The notes under the pieces were generated by a model, which worked only from the letters and a program-made list of their open reading frames with translations, was not told where the DNA came from and made no database searches. From Calliphora vicina (taxonomy: Eukaryota; Arthropoda; Insecta; Diptera; Calliphoridae), in assembly GCF_958450345.1 (NCBI RefSeq), contig NC_088780.1, forward strand, positions 2,044,501 through 2,108,500: a DNA stretch of 64,000 nucleotides. Reading direction: 5' to 3'. Below are positions 55,610 through 64,000 of this stretch, one piece after another. A program made the position numbers and the translations under genes. Each line of letters starts with the position of its first letter. The first letter of the stretch is position 1.

Positions 55610-58600
55610 ATGTCTTTTAATTTTACGTACAACTATCCTCAGGTGGCAAGAGAATCCGGCTTTAAGTTGCGCAATTATAAAGATGGTCCTTTAGACTGGC
55701 GTTTAATTGGTACAAATGACATATTAGATTATTTTAAAGTCCAGACCTAACAAATATGTATGTATGTATATTTGCATGTATTTATATAATTGTAGGCTCA
55801 ATGGAAGTAGAGCGGATTTTAAGAGATCAAAGTTTGGAACATATAGATGCTGTATTGAATCATTTATCCGAAGCACCTTTGGGTTCAATCTTAGAGTCAA
55901 ATATTTTAGATAGTGGTATCGCTAAATATTTTATGCTTTCACAATTTTCGGTGCAATATCTGTTATTTTGTCGTAAGTTTTTGGAAGAAACTGTAACAGA
56001 TTTGAGAGAGTCCCATGGTGTTTCCCAAATGGATCTTGTTACTCTGAAAAGATCTTTGACCGAGGCCAACAATGAAATATTGCAGTTACACAAGAAAATA
56101 ACGCAAATCGAAGCAATTCATGAAGTTATATATCCGTGTCATTTGTGTACTAAGAATTTCGTTAGCAACGATGCACTTAATCTGCACATTTCCCGAAAAC
56201 ACAGCGGAATTTTTGGTAAACCAGAAAAGAAATCCGACACAGCACAGTCTTTATTGAAAGACCGAGAAAATGATTTGACTTTAATAAATACCATTAAACT
56301 TGAGTTGGAGATCAAACAGCTCAAAGAGAGATTGAATAACGCGGAACGAGAAATCAAAGAAAGAAGTACAGAATCAATCATTAAAGAAATATCTCGAAAT
56401 GAGACAGTAGCATTAGAAAAACATGATCAAATTTCAGTCCATAGCATTGGTATTCAAAGCAATTTATCCGAAATAAAAGAGAAAGATGAAAATAGCGAAG
56501 ACGATCTTAGTTCTTCCTCACAAAGTCGACAGCAGCTGTGTATGTTACAAGAGAAATTGCAAGAGTTTGAAAAGTGGAAAGAAGAACAAAAAAGTCAAAA
56601 CTCTGAATTTTTAAGTGAAGTTAATATCAAATTGCAAGATCTCAGTACTGCATTAGAACTGACAAGAAATCAAATGGAGCATGAAGTGGACAATGAAAAA
56701 CAAAAACCAACAACGTCTATTAAGGATTTAGAAATCTTACTAAATAAGAAAGTAGAAGATATTGGTAAAGCAAGTGCAACTAAATTAGAGGAAGTCGTTA
56801 ATAAAATGGAAATGAACTACAAAGAAAAACTAGAGCAATTAGAAAGGGAATTGACCAAATTAAATGAACAAGCTCTATTACAAAAGAATTTTAATTCCAA
56901 CGACAATCTAATGAAAAAGGATACAACGAAAAAATCCAATAAAGAAACTTTTAAAATTGTTGAAATTAGTGATCAGACACCCGATAGCAAAATCGATTAC
57001 AATCACGAAGTAGAGAAAATGTCTATACGCCCGAAAGAAAAACATCAGTTTAAGGAAACCTCATTATCTGAAAGCAATCACACTTTTGTTAAGCACAGCC
57101 CAGAAACATACCCACAAAAGAGTAAGTTCCTACATCAATCAATTGTACGTCTTACTACAACATTACCTATGAATAATCAATGTAAAACAATCAATAGATT
57201 CTGACTATAACAACAAATCAATGTCCAGTGGTTTATCTGAAGATGAAAGCACAGATGTTCCGGACAGTCTTTTGGACGAAGAAAATGAAGAAGAAATAAA
57301 TAACCACACAAAAAAAAATGTTCCACACAAGAAACAAATCCCAAAGAAAAAGAGCCCGAATGTCAAGTAATTACACAACAACAAATTTGTCCATATTCCC
57401 AACTATACAGTTAAAATGTGTAGATAGACTTAGTTTAAAAAAAATAGGTCTTCTAATAAAAGTAAACTTTTGTTGAGTTGAATCAAAGACAAATATGACT
57501 CTTTTCAGATGTTTCTAATATTTGGAACAAATATAATATTATGTAATTTGTAATCGACGAAGTTAGAATTCAAACAATGGTAGTAGCTCAACTAATGGTA
57601 GTAGTTAAGCTATCGTTACCGAGATAACAGCAATTACCGTTACCTGTAAAATATAATATTAGATTTTAATAATAGAGTTTATTGGAATCTGCAGAATCAT
57701 CATATTTTTAATTTTTGTAAAATTTATTATAAATTTAAGTCAGACCGAAATCATTAAAATAGTGTTACCTAAATAACAGCAACAACCGTTACCGTTTCGA
57801 ATCGGTTCTTGAGAATAACTTAAAAAAGTAAATTTAAAATTTTTGCAAAAAATTGTAAAAAATAAGATTTGGTTAAATGACAACCAAATTGTATTTTTGT
57901 CATTTGATTTTAACAAGATGATATTGAAATAGCGTACAGTTCCTTTGGAACAAATATAAAAAATCTTAAAAGGTCCATTTTGCATACATCCAATTCAACA
58001 GCAGTTACCTCTACAAGAAACTATTTTAGAAATGATATTTTAAAACATATTAAGCATTAATTTTAGTTGGTAATATCGACATATTTGACCACCCAATTTA
58101 TGTAAATTTTAATTCCCATTTTCGAAGACAACTTTCAGTTAAACCAAAAATTGTGACAAAGAAGGATGCAATAAAACTTTCAAATCGTCGACTCTTGACA
58201 TTGGGTTTGGATATGAGAACCAAATCTTTACCTTCCACTGTGAAGAAAAGAATTTCGGTCGATCTTAACGAAAAGCGAAACAAATTGAAACAGGTAGTAA
58301 TGCAAATTATACAATTTACTTTAATACTAAATAAAATTACTATTTAGAAGCATCCACACTTTTATGCAACCAGAAATAAAATTAAAAAATTTGTAGACAA
58401 ATTGTGTTCAACAAAAATGCCGGAAAATGCCGAAGCTCTGCTAAAAGTAACCAAACCTGCCACAAGAAACAAGATTCAAGAACAGCAACATTACTCTGAT
58501 GAATATTCTGTATCAGATGAGGATGACGTGTCATTGGAAGCCTCTACACCTTTAAACAACGCAACTACTGAGACGAGAAATTTCAAACAGAGATTGGAGC

Positions 58601-58785
58601 GGATCTTAGCATCACCCATGAGGAAACCCGATGAACATCTTACTAAAGCAATAGTACATCAACAGAATTTAACACAAAAACCAGTGCCTATGCCACGTAA
58701 ACGAGTTATGTTCAATCATCCCGAAAGGCAGGAGAGACGTTTAGATCATTATTTAAGTCCAACTGAGAGTGACGATCCACAATAA
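55610..58785 (+). CDS. Dzip1: Zinc finger protein DZIP1 (Iguana) homologue
   Basis: Ciliary protein of the basal body and transition zone; in flies it works with Cby and Fam92 in transition zone assembly, in vertebrates also in Hedgehog signalling. Five exons: 55610-55709, 55796-57121, 57198-57366, 58128-58293, 58348-58785, giving 732 residues in one frame. Residues 1-35 (FKLRNYKDGPLDWRLIGS) match the conserved DZIP1 N-terminus once exon 1 is joined through the GTACAA donor at 55,710. A single C2H2 finger (C148, C151, H164, H169) is followed by long coiled coils (about 190-400) and an acidic Ser-rich region. The C-terminus is basic, ending in PMPRKRVMFNHPE and SPTESDD. The exon 3 to 4 junction is the least certain: donor GTAATT at 57,367 with AG at 58,127 keeps the frame, while the better-looking AG at 58,138 gives a stop. 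Confidence 0.88.
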
Positions 58786-58823
58786 TTTCACCAGTACAAT
58801 AATTTCACCAGGACAAAAATATA

Positions 58824-58829
58824 AATAAA
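58824..58829 (+). promoter_or_regulatory. Poly(A) signal of DZIP1
   Basis: AATAAA 38 bp after the DZIP1 stop codon. Gives a very short 3' UTR, leaving about 200 bp to the convergent SLD5 gene. Confidence 0.6.
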
Positions 58830-59072
58830 ACTTCAGCACAAAGCTTTATTTACATAAATATTCATTAGCAAAGACGTGAAACCATTCTTTTTAATTATTG
58901 ATTAAATGCGTTATTGTAAAATGTTTTTATTGAATAATTACTTTTGATCTTGCCTTTACAAATATTCAATAAAAGGTATATCCATTATTTAATTTATATG
59001 TAAGAATAGAATTTAAATTAATTAAAATTTAGAAAAAGAAATTATAGTATAATTAAAATATGTACAAATTTA

Positions 59073-60383
59073 TTATATTAATTGCACCTGATTCTTTTGT
59101 ATTAAATCAGAAATTAATTGATATGGAATAATATGTTGAGAGCCAGCCGCCAAATCCACTTCTTCATCATCGACTCCAACGACAACGGCAGGAACTAAAA
59201 AAAATAATAAGCTAATGTTTAATATTAAAAAAACACGCACTTGATCGATAGATTTGAAAAGGTGTGTTGAATATCGACCGAATTCAAGAATAATTTTAAA
59301 ACCAGTGTCTTTTTCATTTTAGCTAAATAAAATCTAGGTGCCAAATAGCAAATAATTAAATGTCATTTAGGCCAGAAATGTGATTAAAATTAAATCAAAA
59401 CTTTTAAAATGGAAGTTCCAGCTATAGCTGAATATGTTTATTTGCTATATCATTTAAATATATTCAAAAAATCCTAGTAACTAAGCCATAATCGGCTCAA
59501 CTTATAATACTCACTAGTATGTACATTAGAGTGATCCAAGGTGTATGGCCGAAAAGAAATATATAGGCACAAAATATTCGAATCTTTTACATTAAAATAC
59601 AAAAATAATTATTTTATGCAAACATTTTTGCAAAAAATCCTTGTTAATAATGCATCACCAAACTTAATAGTCGTTGCGCCATCAGTTAATTCTATCCTAC
59701 CATTATAATATTTAACAGAACGTATTTCTAAAATACATAGAACAATTCTAGGTTGTTTTTCGAAGACTCTGATGTACATACATCTGTTAAAACTTACCTG
59801 AGACGTTCGCCTTTATGAAAACATGAGACATAAGATTTGGTCTAACTACTCGCTGATCAGCTTCTGATCTTTGCATATTAGGCATGTATTGTAAAGCAAC
59901 TTGCTGGAAATATTGTTCAACATTCTCGTAGTATTCCTGGGCAAATTTTGTTTCTTCCGGTGATAAACGTTTTTCATCTGGTTCTCTAGTCGCTTCTTCA
60001 TTCAGAATATGTTTGCTATATGTTTCAATTTTTTTTAAACGGCATCTTAAATAACTGGCTATAATGTAACGAATACGCTCCAATTCCATTTGGTGGATCA
60101 CACAACGAAAATCATTTTTATCCAAATCTTTCATGTTCTCTTCCATGTGAGCCACTTGTCCCATCATCAGTTCCAACATATCGCTTTGGTGAGGCAGGAT
60201 TTCAGGTGCACAAATTTCATTGGTCCAGGCTGATTCTAAAAACTCCAGCACCTTTTGAGCTGTTATTTCTTCTCCCTCATCGTCATCTTCATCATTATCG
60301 TGTGTATTGGAGACCAGATGTGAAGTGTTCAAATCATCATCACTTATATTTTTGGATTTCGTTGGATAATCTTCTTCAGACAT
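59073..60383 (-). CDS. Sld5: GINS complex subunit SLD5 (GINS4)
   Basis: Subunit of the GINS tetramer, part of the CMG replicative helicase in the nucleus. Two exons, 60383-59798 and 59194-59073, joined by CAG|GTAAGT and TTTTTAG, encode 235 residues, close to the usual 220-230. After an acidic N-terminus (DNDEDDDEGEE) comes the helical A domain with AQKVLEFLESAWTNEICAPE, then RCVIHQMELERIRYIIASYL, typical of SLD5. The C-terminal B domain spans the intron and ends DLIQKNQVQLI. The start at 60,383 (MSEEDYP) is chosen over an in-frame ATG nine codons upstream because it matches the family start. The AATAAA signal overlaps the stop codon (minus strand, 59,074-59,069). The 603-bp intron contains a mariner-type MITE. 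Confidence 0.92.
59524..59774. mobile_element. Mariner-type MITE in the SLD5 intron
   Basis: Ends CATTAGAGTGATCC and AAGACTCTGATG, flanked by TA (59522-59523, 59775-59776). The interior matches the 24.3-kb element in inverted orientation (AGAATTGTTCTATG; GGCGCAACGACT). Its edge lies 22 bp from the SLD5 splice donor. Confidence 0.85.
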
Positions 60384-60787
60384 TTGGGACAATACAAATA
60401 AAATATGCAAGTTTTTCTATCACAGAGGATATTTTATCACAGAAAATAAAAGCGCGAATTGTTGTTTTACAATCAATTGTAAACAAATGCTTGTTCTTTG
60501 TATTTTGAAACATTCACTCCATTTAACTACACAGACATCAGCTAAAATTTCTCAAGTCAATTAAAACGTAATTTTAACAATTTGTCCATTCTATAAACGT
60601 ATGTTACATTAAATAAATTACAATTTATTTTATTTATTAATTCACTGGTTAATGTAATTTATTCTAATAAATAAATTGCAAGGAAAACAAGAAAAATATG
60701 GTAGCACTACAAGTGTGTAAATACACGTGAAATACATCTGAGTTGAGTTGTTTAAGAAATTATCCAAAACAAAACAATATTTTCGAC
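60384..60787. promoter_or_regulatory. Divergent promoter region of SLD5 and TSR2
   Basis: 404 bp between start codons. No TATA box in a convincing position for either gene. TGGTAGCACT at 60,699-60,708 is 80 bp upstream of the TSR2 start and is also present in the nAChR/DZIP1 promoter region. The arrangement suggests a shared housekeeping promoter. Confidence 0.5.
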
Positions 60788-61433
60788 ATGAATTCAGAAG
60801 AATTTAAGAAAAATTATCGTATAATTGTGGAAAAGATCTTTAACAATTGGCAGAATCTTCGTTTAGCCGTTGAACATGGAATGGGTGGCAGAAATGGACA
60901 AAAAGTACGTTTAAATGTAAATCAAAATGGTTCTGGCATCTCTTAATTTTTTTTGTTTGTAGGTGGCTATAGAAATCATGAACTATACTTATGAGTATTG
61001 CATTGGAAACGATAACATTACACAGGGTGAACTGCAGGATGTCATTGAAGATTTAATGGATCAAGAATTTGACACTATATGCGAAGATGGGTCAGTGCCT
61101 GAAATATGCCAACATTTGTTACGTTACAAACACATGAGCCTACAGGGCCAATACGTTGAAATTGAACAAGAGTTGAGTAAATTGCCGCAAGGAAACGAAT
61201 GGCTGAGACCTGATGTCAAAGTAACCTACACTCCTATCGAGGGTGATTCTTCATCAGAAGACGGCAGTGATACAGATGATAATGACGATGATGACTTAAT
61301 GGATATTGAGGGGGGTATTGATGAGGAACAGGCGACCGGCAGTAGAGTTACTAGATCTCAGTCCCGCAAACAAAAAGATGATTTTGTCGAACCAGAAGAT
61401 GGCTGGACCACTGTACGAACCAAAAGAAAATAA
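60788..61433 (+). CDS. Pre-rRNA-processing protein TSR2 homologue
   Basis: TSR2 escorts ribosomal protein eS26 (Rps26) into 40S precursors. Two exons, 60788-60904 and 60963-61433, joined by GTACGT and TTTGTAG (58-bp intron), encode 195 residues. The WGG domain starts near residue 6 (FKKNYRIIVEKIFNNW, LRLAVEHGMGG) and runs to about residue 95. An acidic Asp/Ser tract (about 125-155) and the C-terminal motif EDGWTTVRTKRK complete the usual TSR2 plan. The GTG at 60,963 is a Val codon at the exon start, not a start codon. Divergent from SLD5 and convergent with PIG-P. Confidence 0.93.
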
Positions 61434-61471
61434 ATTCTATTTAATTTGTAGACTTAATTAAAAACAAAGCC

Positions 61472-61485
61472 AATAAATTTTTATT
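61472..61485. promoter_or_regulatory. Facing poly(A) signals of TSR2 and PIG-P
   Basis: AATAAA on the plus strand at 61,472-61,477 serves TSR2. AATAAA on the minus strand at 61,485-61,480 spans the PIG-P stop codon. Cleavage 10-30 nt downstream of each would put the end of each mRNA inside or beside the other gene's 3' end. Confidence 0.65.
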
Positions 61486-61972
61486 CAAATAATTTTTTAT
61501 TTACTTCCGCTAAATCCATAAATCGTAAGGTGTCAATCTGATCTGCCACCTTGGGTATACTATGACTTCCTAAACAGTAATAACAATTTTCAATTAAATT
61601 GCCACTATTTTTGGATGCTTTTCTATTTGGTACCATTTCTTGCTGTAATTCACTCCAAGATCGGACAATTTTTTTTTGTTTCCCTTTTAATATCAACGAC
61701 ACATCAGCAACTGAGGCCATTTCATCTATGTCTGCAGTAAGAGACATGCTAATAGCAGGATAAATGAAAAATGCAAAGAAAGACAACCCCACCAGCACCA
61801 ACATTGGAAGTAGTACAGCAAAATATTTATCCGGCAAATAGGTTAAACCCCATTCTTTGGTTGGCAGCAGTGCCCATAAAAAGTAAAATACAAAAAGAGC
61901 TATAACTAATAGATAAAAGGCATAACCATATATTGCTCTATGCGGTGTTGGTGCCGGAGTGTGCTCTGGCAT
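61481..61972 (-). CDS. PIG-P: GPI-GlcNAc transferase subunit PIG-P
   Basis: Small membrane subunit of the ER complex that transfers GlcNAc to phosphatidylinositol, the first step of GPI-anchor synthesis. A single exon of 163 codons. Proline-rich start (MPEHTPAPTPHRAIYGYAFY), first membrane segment about residues 14-37, WGLTYLPDKYFA between, second membrane segment about 50-76, then a cytosolic tail. This is the standard PIG-P domain layout and length. Its ATG lies inside the last 35 nt of the PCC1 reading frame, and no intron or separate promoter is evident between them, so it is probably the second cistron of a shared mRNA. Confidence 0.93.
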   Translation of the reverse strand: MPEHTPAPTPHRAIYGYAFYLLVIALFVFYFLWALLPTKEWGLTYLPDKYFAVLLPMLVLVGLSFFAFFIYPAISMSLTADIDEMASVADVSLILKGKQKKIVRSWSELQQEMVPNRKASKNSGNLIENCYYCLGSHSIPKVADQIDTLRFMDLAEVNKKLFE

Positions 61973-62315
61973 TTTTTGTTTCTTTTAAATCAAATGATTT
62001 GATGGTGTCTTGGCACAGGAGCAGACTTTCGAAGAATGATGTTATAGCAGTCCTTAAATTTTTCACTTGATCCGCAGTGAAATACACTTCAATACTGTTT
62101 TCCACTAAACGCAAATCTTTACTTACAAAATTGCGTCTAGGTTCTTGGTCAACACTTAAAACGCGATATGCAATTTCGGCGTGTTGTGCTGACTCGAAGG
62201 GAATTTTTAAAGTCCTACAAATAAAATAATGTAAAAAACATAGTCAGAATAATACATACACTAGATTTACTTACGCTTCTGTATTTTTAAGGGGAATCTT
62301 TTCTTCCATTGGCAT
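61938..62315 (-). CDS. KEOPS/EKC complex subunit PCC1 (LAGE3-like)
   Basis: PCC1 dimerises within the KEOPS complex, which makes the t6A modification of tRNA. Exons 62315-62275 and 62214-61938, joined by GTAAGT and TTTGTAG (60-bp intron), encode 105 residues. Key features: IPFESAQHAEIAYRVLSVDQ near the start, EPRR, VYFTADQVKNLRTAITSFF in the second half, all typical of PCC1/LAGE3. The start ATG is in the first exon after a short leader; an ATG two codons later is also possible. The stop codon TAG (61,940-61,938) lies 35 nt inside PIG-P, which is read in another frame. Confidence 0.9.
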
Positions 62316-63841
62316 TTTGTTACAAAAATAAAATAAATATTTTTTATGCTTCTTCTTTTTACTACATAACTCACTGTGCAACTGAGTTGCCATATGTGGA
62401 AATTTATCATTTAGCTAAATGCTGAAAGGGAATTGTGATGCATAAATGCCAACAAAGCCCTTTATCTTTTAAGTAGATATTTACAAAGGAAAATATTCTG
62501 ATTCTAATTTTGGCAAAGTCAGATTTCGAGAATCATGGTGTCTGGGTAATGTCCGTGAAAATGCATCCGAAGGTCGTCCTATATGTCATATAAATTCGAC
62601 GTGAAAATGTTGAATAGGAGACAGAGCGCTAGCTTGTACCAGACCATCATTTGCCGTTACTGAACATGTCTTAATTTTTTCCCAGGAATTCGTCTAGTCA
62701 TTTAATTATGTGAGGATTGAACTGATTGGCTACTAAGCACCTGTATAATAGGTTTAGGTACGTATTATCATAGGCCTTCTCTATACACACTACCATCATC
62801 TGAAAGTCCCTTATCTTGTATATCTAAATTGTGTTTATAACATCGTTATTACATTGTAATGTCGCTTACTAAACGCGAAAGATCTGGGTGGTAGTATATT
62901 CAGTTTTTCCATGAATTCAAAAATGTTCAGTCTCTCCTGAATATCTAGATTTATATGTGTCCCGTAGGATATGCCGTCATCACCTTGAGCTGAATCTAAA
63001 TTCTTTGTTCTGATGTATTTTTCAAAATCTGATGTATTTGTTTCACATATCCTTTCCCAATCAGCATTATATTCCCTGAGTTTATCTGCGTTAATGAGTG
63101 CAATCTTTCATTGGCTTAGATTTATAGTATTTCCTCCTAGCCTCATTCCGAATGCTGAAAAGTGATCTCGCTTTATTATCTCACCATCTCTTGGGGATGT
63201 ATTTGCTCAAGCGAACATTTTCTGCATTTCATCATTACATTTTTCTAGGACGAGAGATCTTGGGTCGTATTTTATGACAATATAGCGAGTTAAAATTAAG
63301 AATGTATAGTGAAATTGGTGTTCCTGCGGATGTAGATTCCGCCAAAACCATCCGCTCTATTTTTACCATTTTCAACACAAAATGTCCTTTTAAAAAATAG
63401 GAATAATTTCAGCAAAATTTCAGCGCCTCCAACAGACAGACATAGCTAGATCGTCTTGGAATTTTATAAGGACCCAGAATATATATACTTTTGTGGGTCT
63501 GCGATGAATATTTCGATGTTTTAACAACGGAATGACCAAATCAATAAAAATGCTATTAATGTTGGAAAAAATAAAAAAATATAAGTCCAATATGAGTGGA
63601 AATTACGAAATACATTTCGATTGATACTACTATTTACATTTATTCAATAATAAGATGCTTGTAAATGCGTCTTGGAGTTAAGGAATACGAAATTTTCACT
63701 GTATACTATTTATTGTTTTTAAAAATTATGTACATTTTCATTTCACTTTTTCGTATTTTCAATGTAAATTTTGCAGTTAAAGAAAAAATGCTGCGACTGG
63801 TTGATGGAATATAATTGTTATCGCTGTTTATGCATCTTAAC
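62316..63841. other. Intergenic DNA with a broken ORF and repeat tail
   Basis: Upstream of PCC1 there is no TATA box in clear position. From about 63,250 to 62,836 on the minus strand runs a mostly open frame (described separately). At 63,425-63,545 a family B DINE-1-like tail is recognisable (CAACAGACAGACATAGC, AAGGACCCAGAATATATATA, CTTTTGTGGGTC). The 3' UTR of the RS-domain gene should occupy the right end, with a minus-strand AATAAA-like site near 63,710. Confidence 0.5.
62836..63250 (-). pseudogene. Unidentified broken ORF
   Basis: Minus-strand translation gives RDGEIIKRDHFSAFGMRLGG, one stop, then about 90 open codons with LREYNADWERICE, GTHINLDIQERLNIFEFMEK and LNILPPRSFAFSKRHYN. Composition is protein-like, unlike the AT-rich chance ORFs nearby. 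I do not recognise the family. The block ending in IFEFMEKLNILPP slightly recalls a reverse transcriptase palm helix of a non-LTR element, and NDGLVQASALSP further on (near 62,640) could be a decayed VPQGS.LSP motif, but this is weak. Confidence 0.4.
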
Positions 63842-64000
63842 TTTACTCTTCATCTTCTTTGCGGTGCGATTTTTTCTTATCACTGCGACTGGAAGATGAC
63901 GTGGTGGAGGATGTACCAGTTTTACTAGAACGTTCGCGTTCTTTTTCACGAGATTTTGATCGCCGACGAGATTTTTCTCGGCTTCTTGATCGTTCACGCC
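63842..64000 (-). CDS. C-terminus of an RS-domain protein (partial)
   Basis: The last 52 codons of a gene entering from the right edge: repeats of RS, RE and KE dipeptides (RERSRSREK, SRRRSKSREKERERS), then SSTTSSSSRSDKKKSHRKEDEE and a TAA stop at 63,844-63,842. Such tails are found in splicing factors and related RNA-processing proteins of the nucleus. The domain that would name it lies outside the window, so the specific gene is not called. Confidence 0.75.

Noticed and set aside
54503..64000. nAChR first exon located beyond DZIP1, making DZIP1 an intronic nested gene
   Set aside because: The exon at 54,870-54,813 supplies a signal peptide and the exact phase needed, so no distant exon is required.

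Overview
The window is nuclear DNA of an insect, most likely a higher (calyptrate) fly of the blow fly or house fly type. Evidence: GT-AG introns, AT-rich non-coding DNA, AATAAA poly(A) signals, fly-like orthologues, and a heavy load of short DNA transposons, Helitrons and DINE-1/INE-1-like repeats. No prokaryotic features, CRISPR arrays, rRNA or tRNA genes were seen.

Layout. (1) 0.49-1.9 kb: a two-exon gene for a small secreted protein rich in Asn, Tyr and Pro. (2) 2-43 kb: a gene desert of about 41 kb made of stacked repeats. It holds a decayed hAT transposon carrying a nested MITE, foldback MITEs, two inverted copies of one Helitron 32 kb apart, a 114-bp satellite array, DINE-1-like elements of two families, and mariner and hAT transposase remnants. 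(3) 43.2-54.9 kb, minus strand: a complete 11-exon nicotinic acetylcholine receptor subunit, nAChR beta2 type, whose introns are full of MITEs. (4) 55.6-62.3 kb: a compact cluster of housekeeping genes: DZIP1 (+), SLD5/GINS4 (-), TSR2 (+), then PIG-P and PCC1 (both -). PCC1 and PIG-P overlap by 35 nt in different frames and look like one dicistronic transcript. (5) 62.4-63.8 kb: intergenic DNA with a broken ORF and repeat debris. (6) 63.84-64.0 kb, minus strand: the C-terminus of an RS-domain protein that continues past the window.

Gene organisation. nAChR beta2 and DZIP1 are head to head (739 bp between start codons), as are SLD5 and TSR2 (404 bp). DZIP1 and SLD5 converge. TSR2 and PIG-P converge with 47 bp between stop codons and facing AATAAA signals that imply overlapping mRNA 3' ends. 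The products act in separate processes (synaptic signalling, cilium transition zone, replication, 40S maturation, GPI anchors, tRNA t6A), so their clustering reflects shared promoters and termini rather than one pathway.

The main unusual results are the overlapping PCC1/PIG-P cistrons, the exact ends of several transposons (TIRs, target duplications, and in one case two repeats acting as each other's empty site), and a small element at 32.4 kb with a perfect 8-bp duplication that I could not assign to a superfamily. Exon coordinates come from splice signals and reading-frame closure, not from transcripts.
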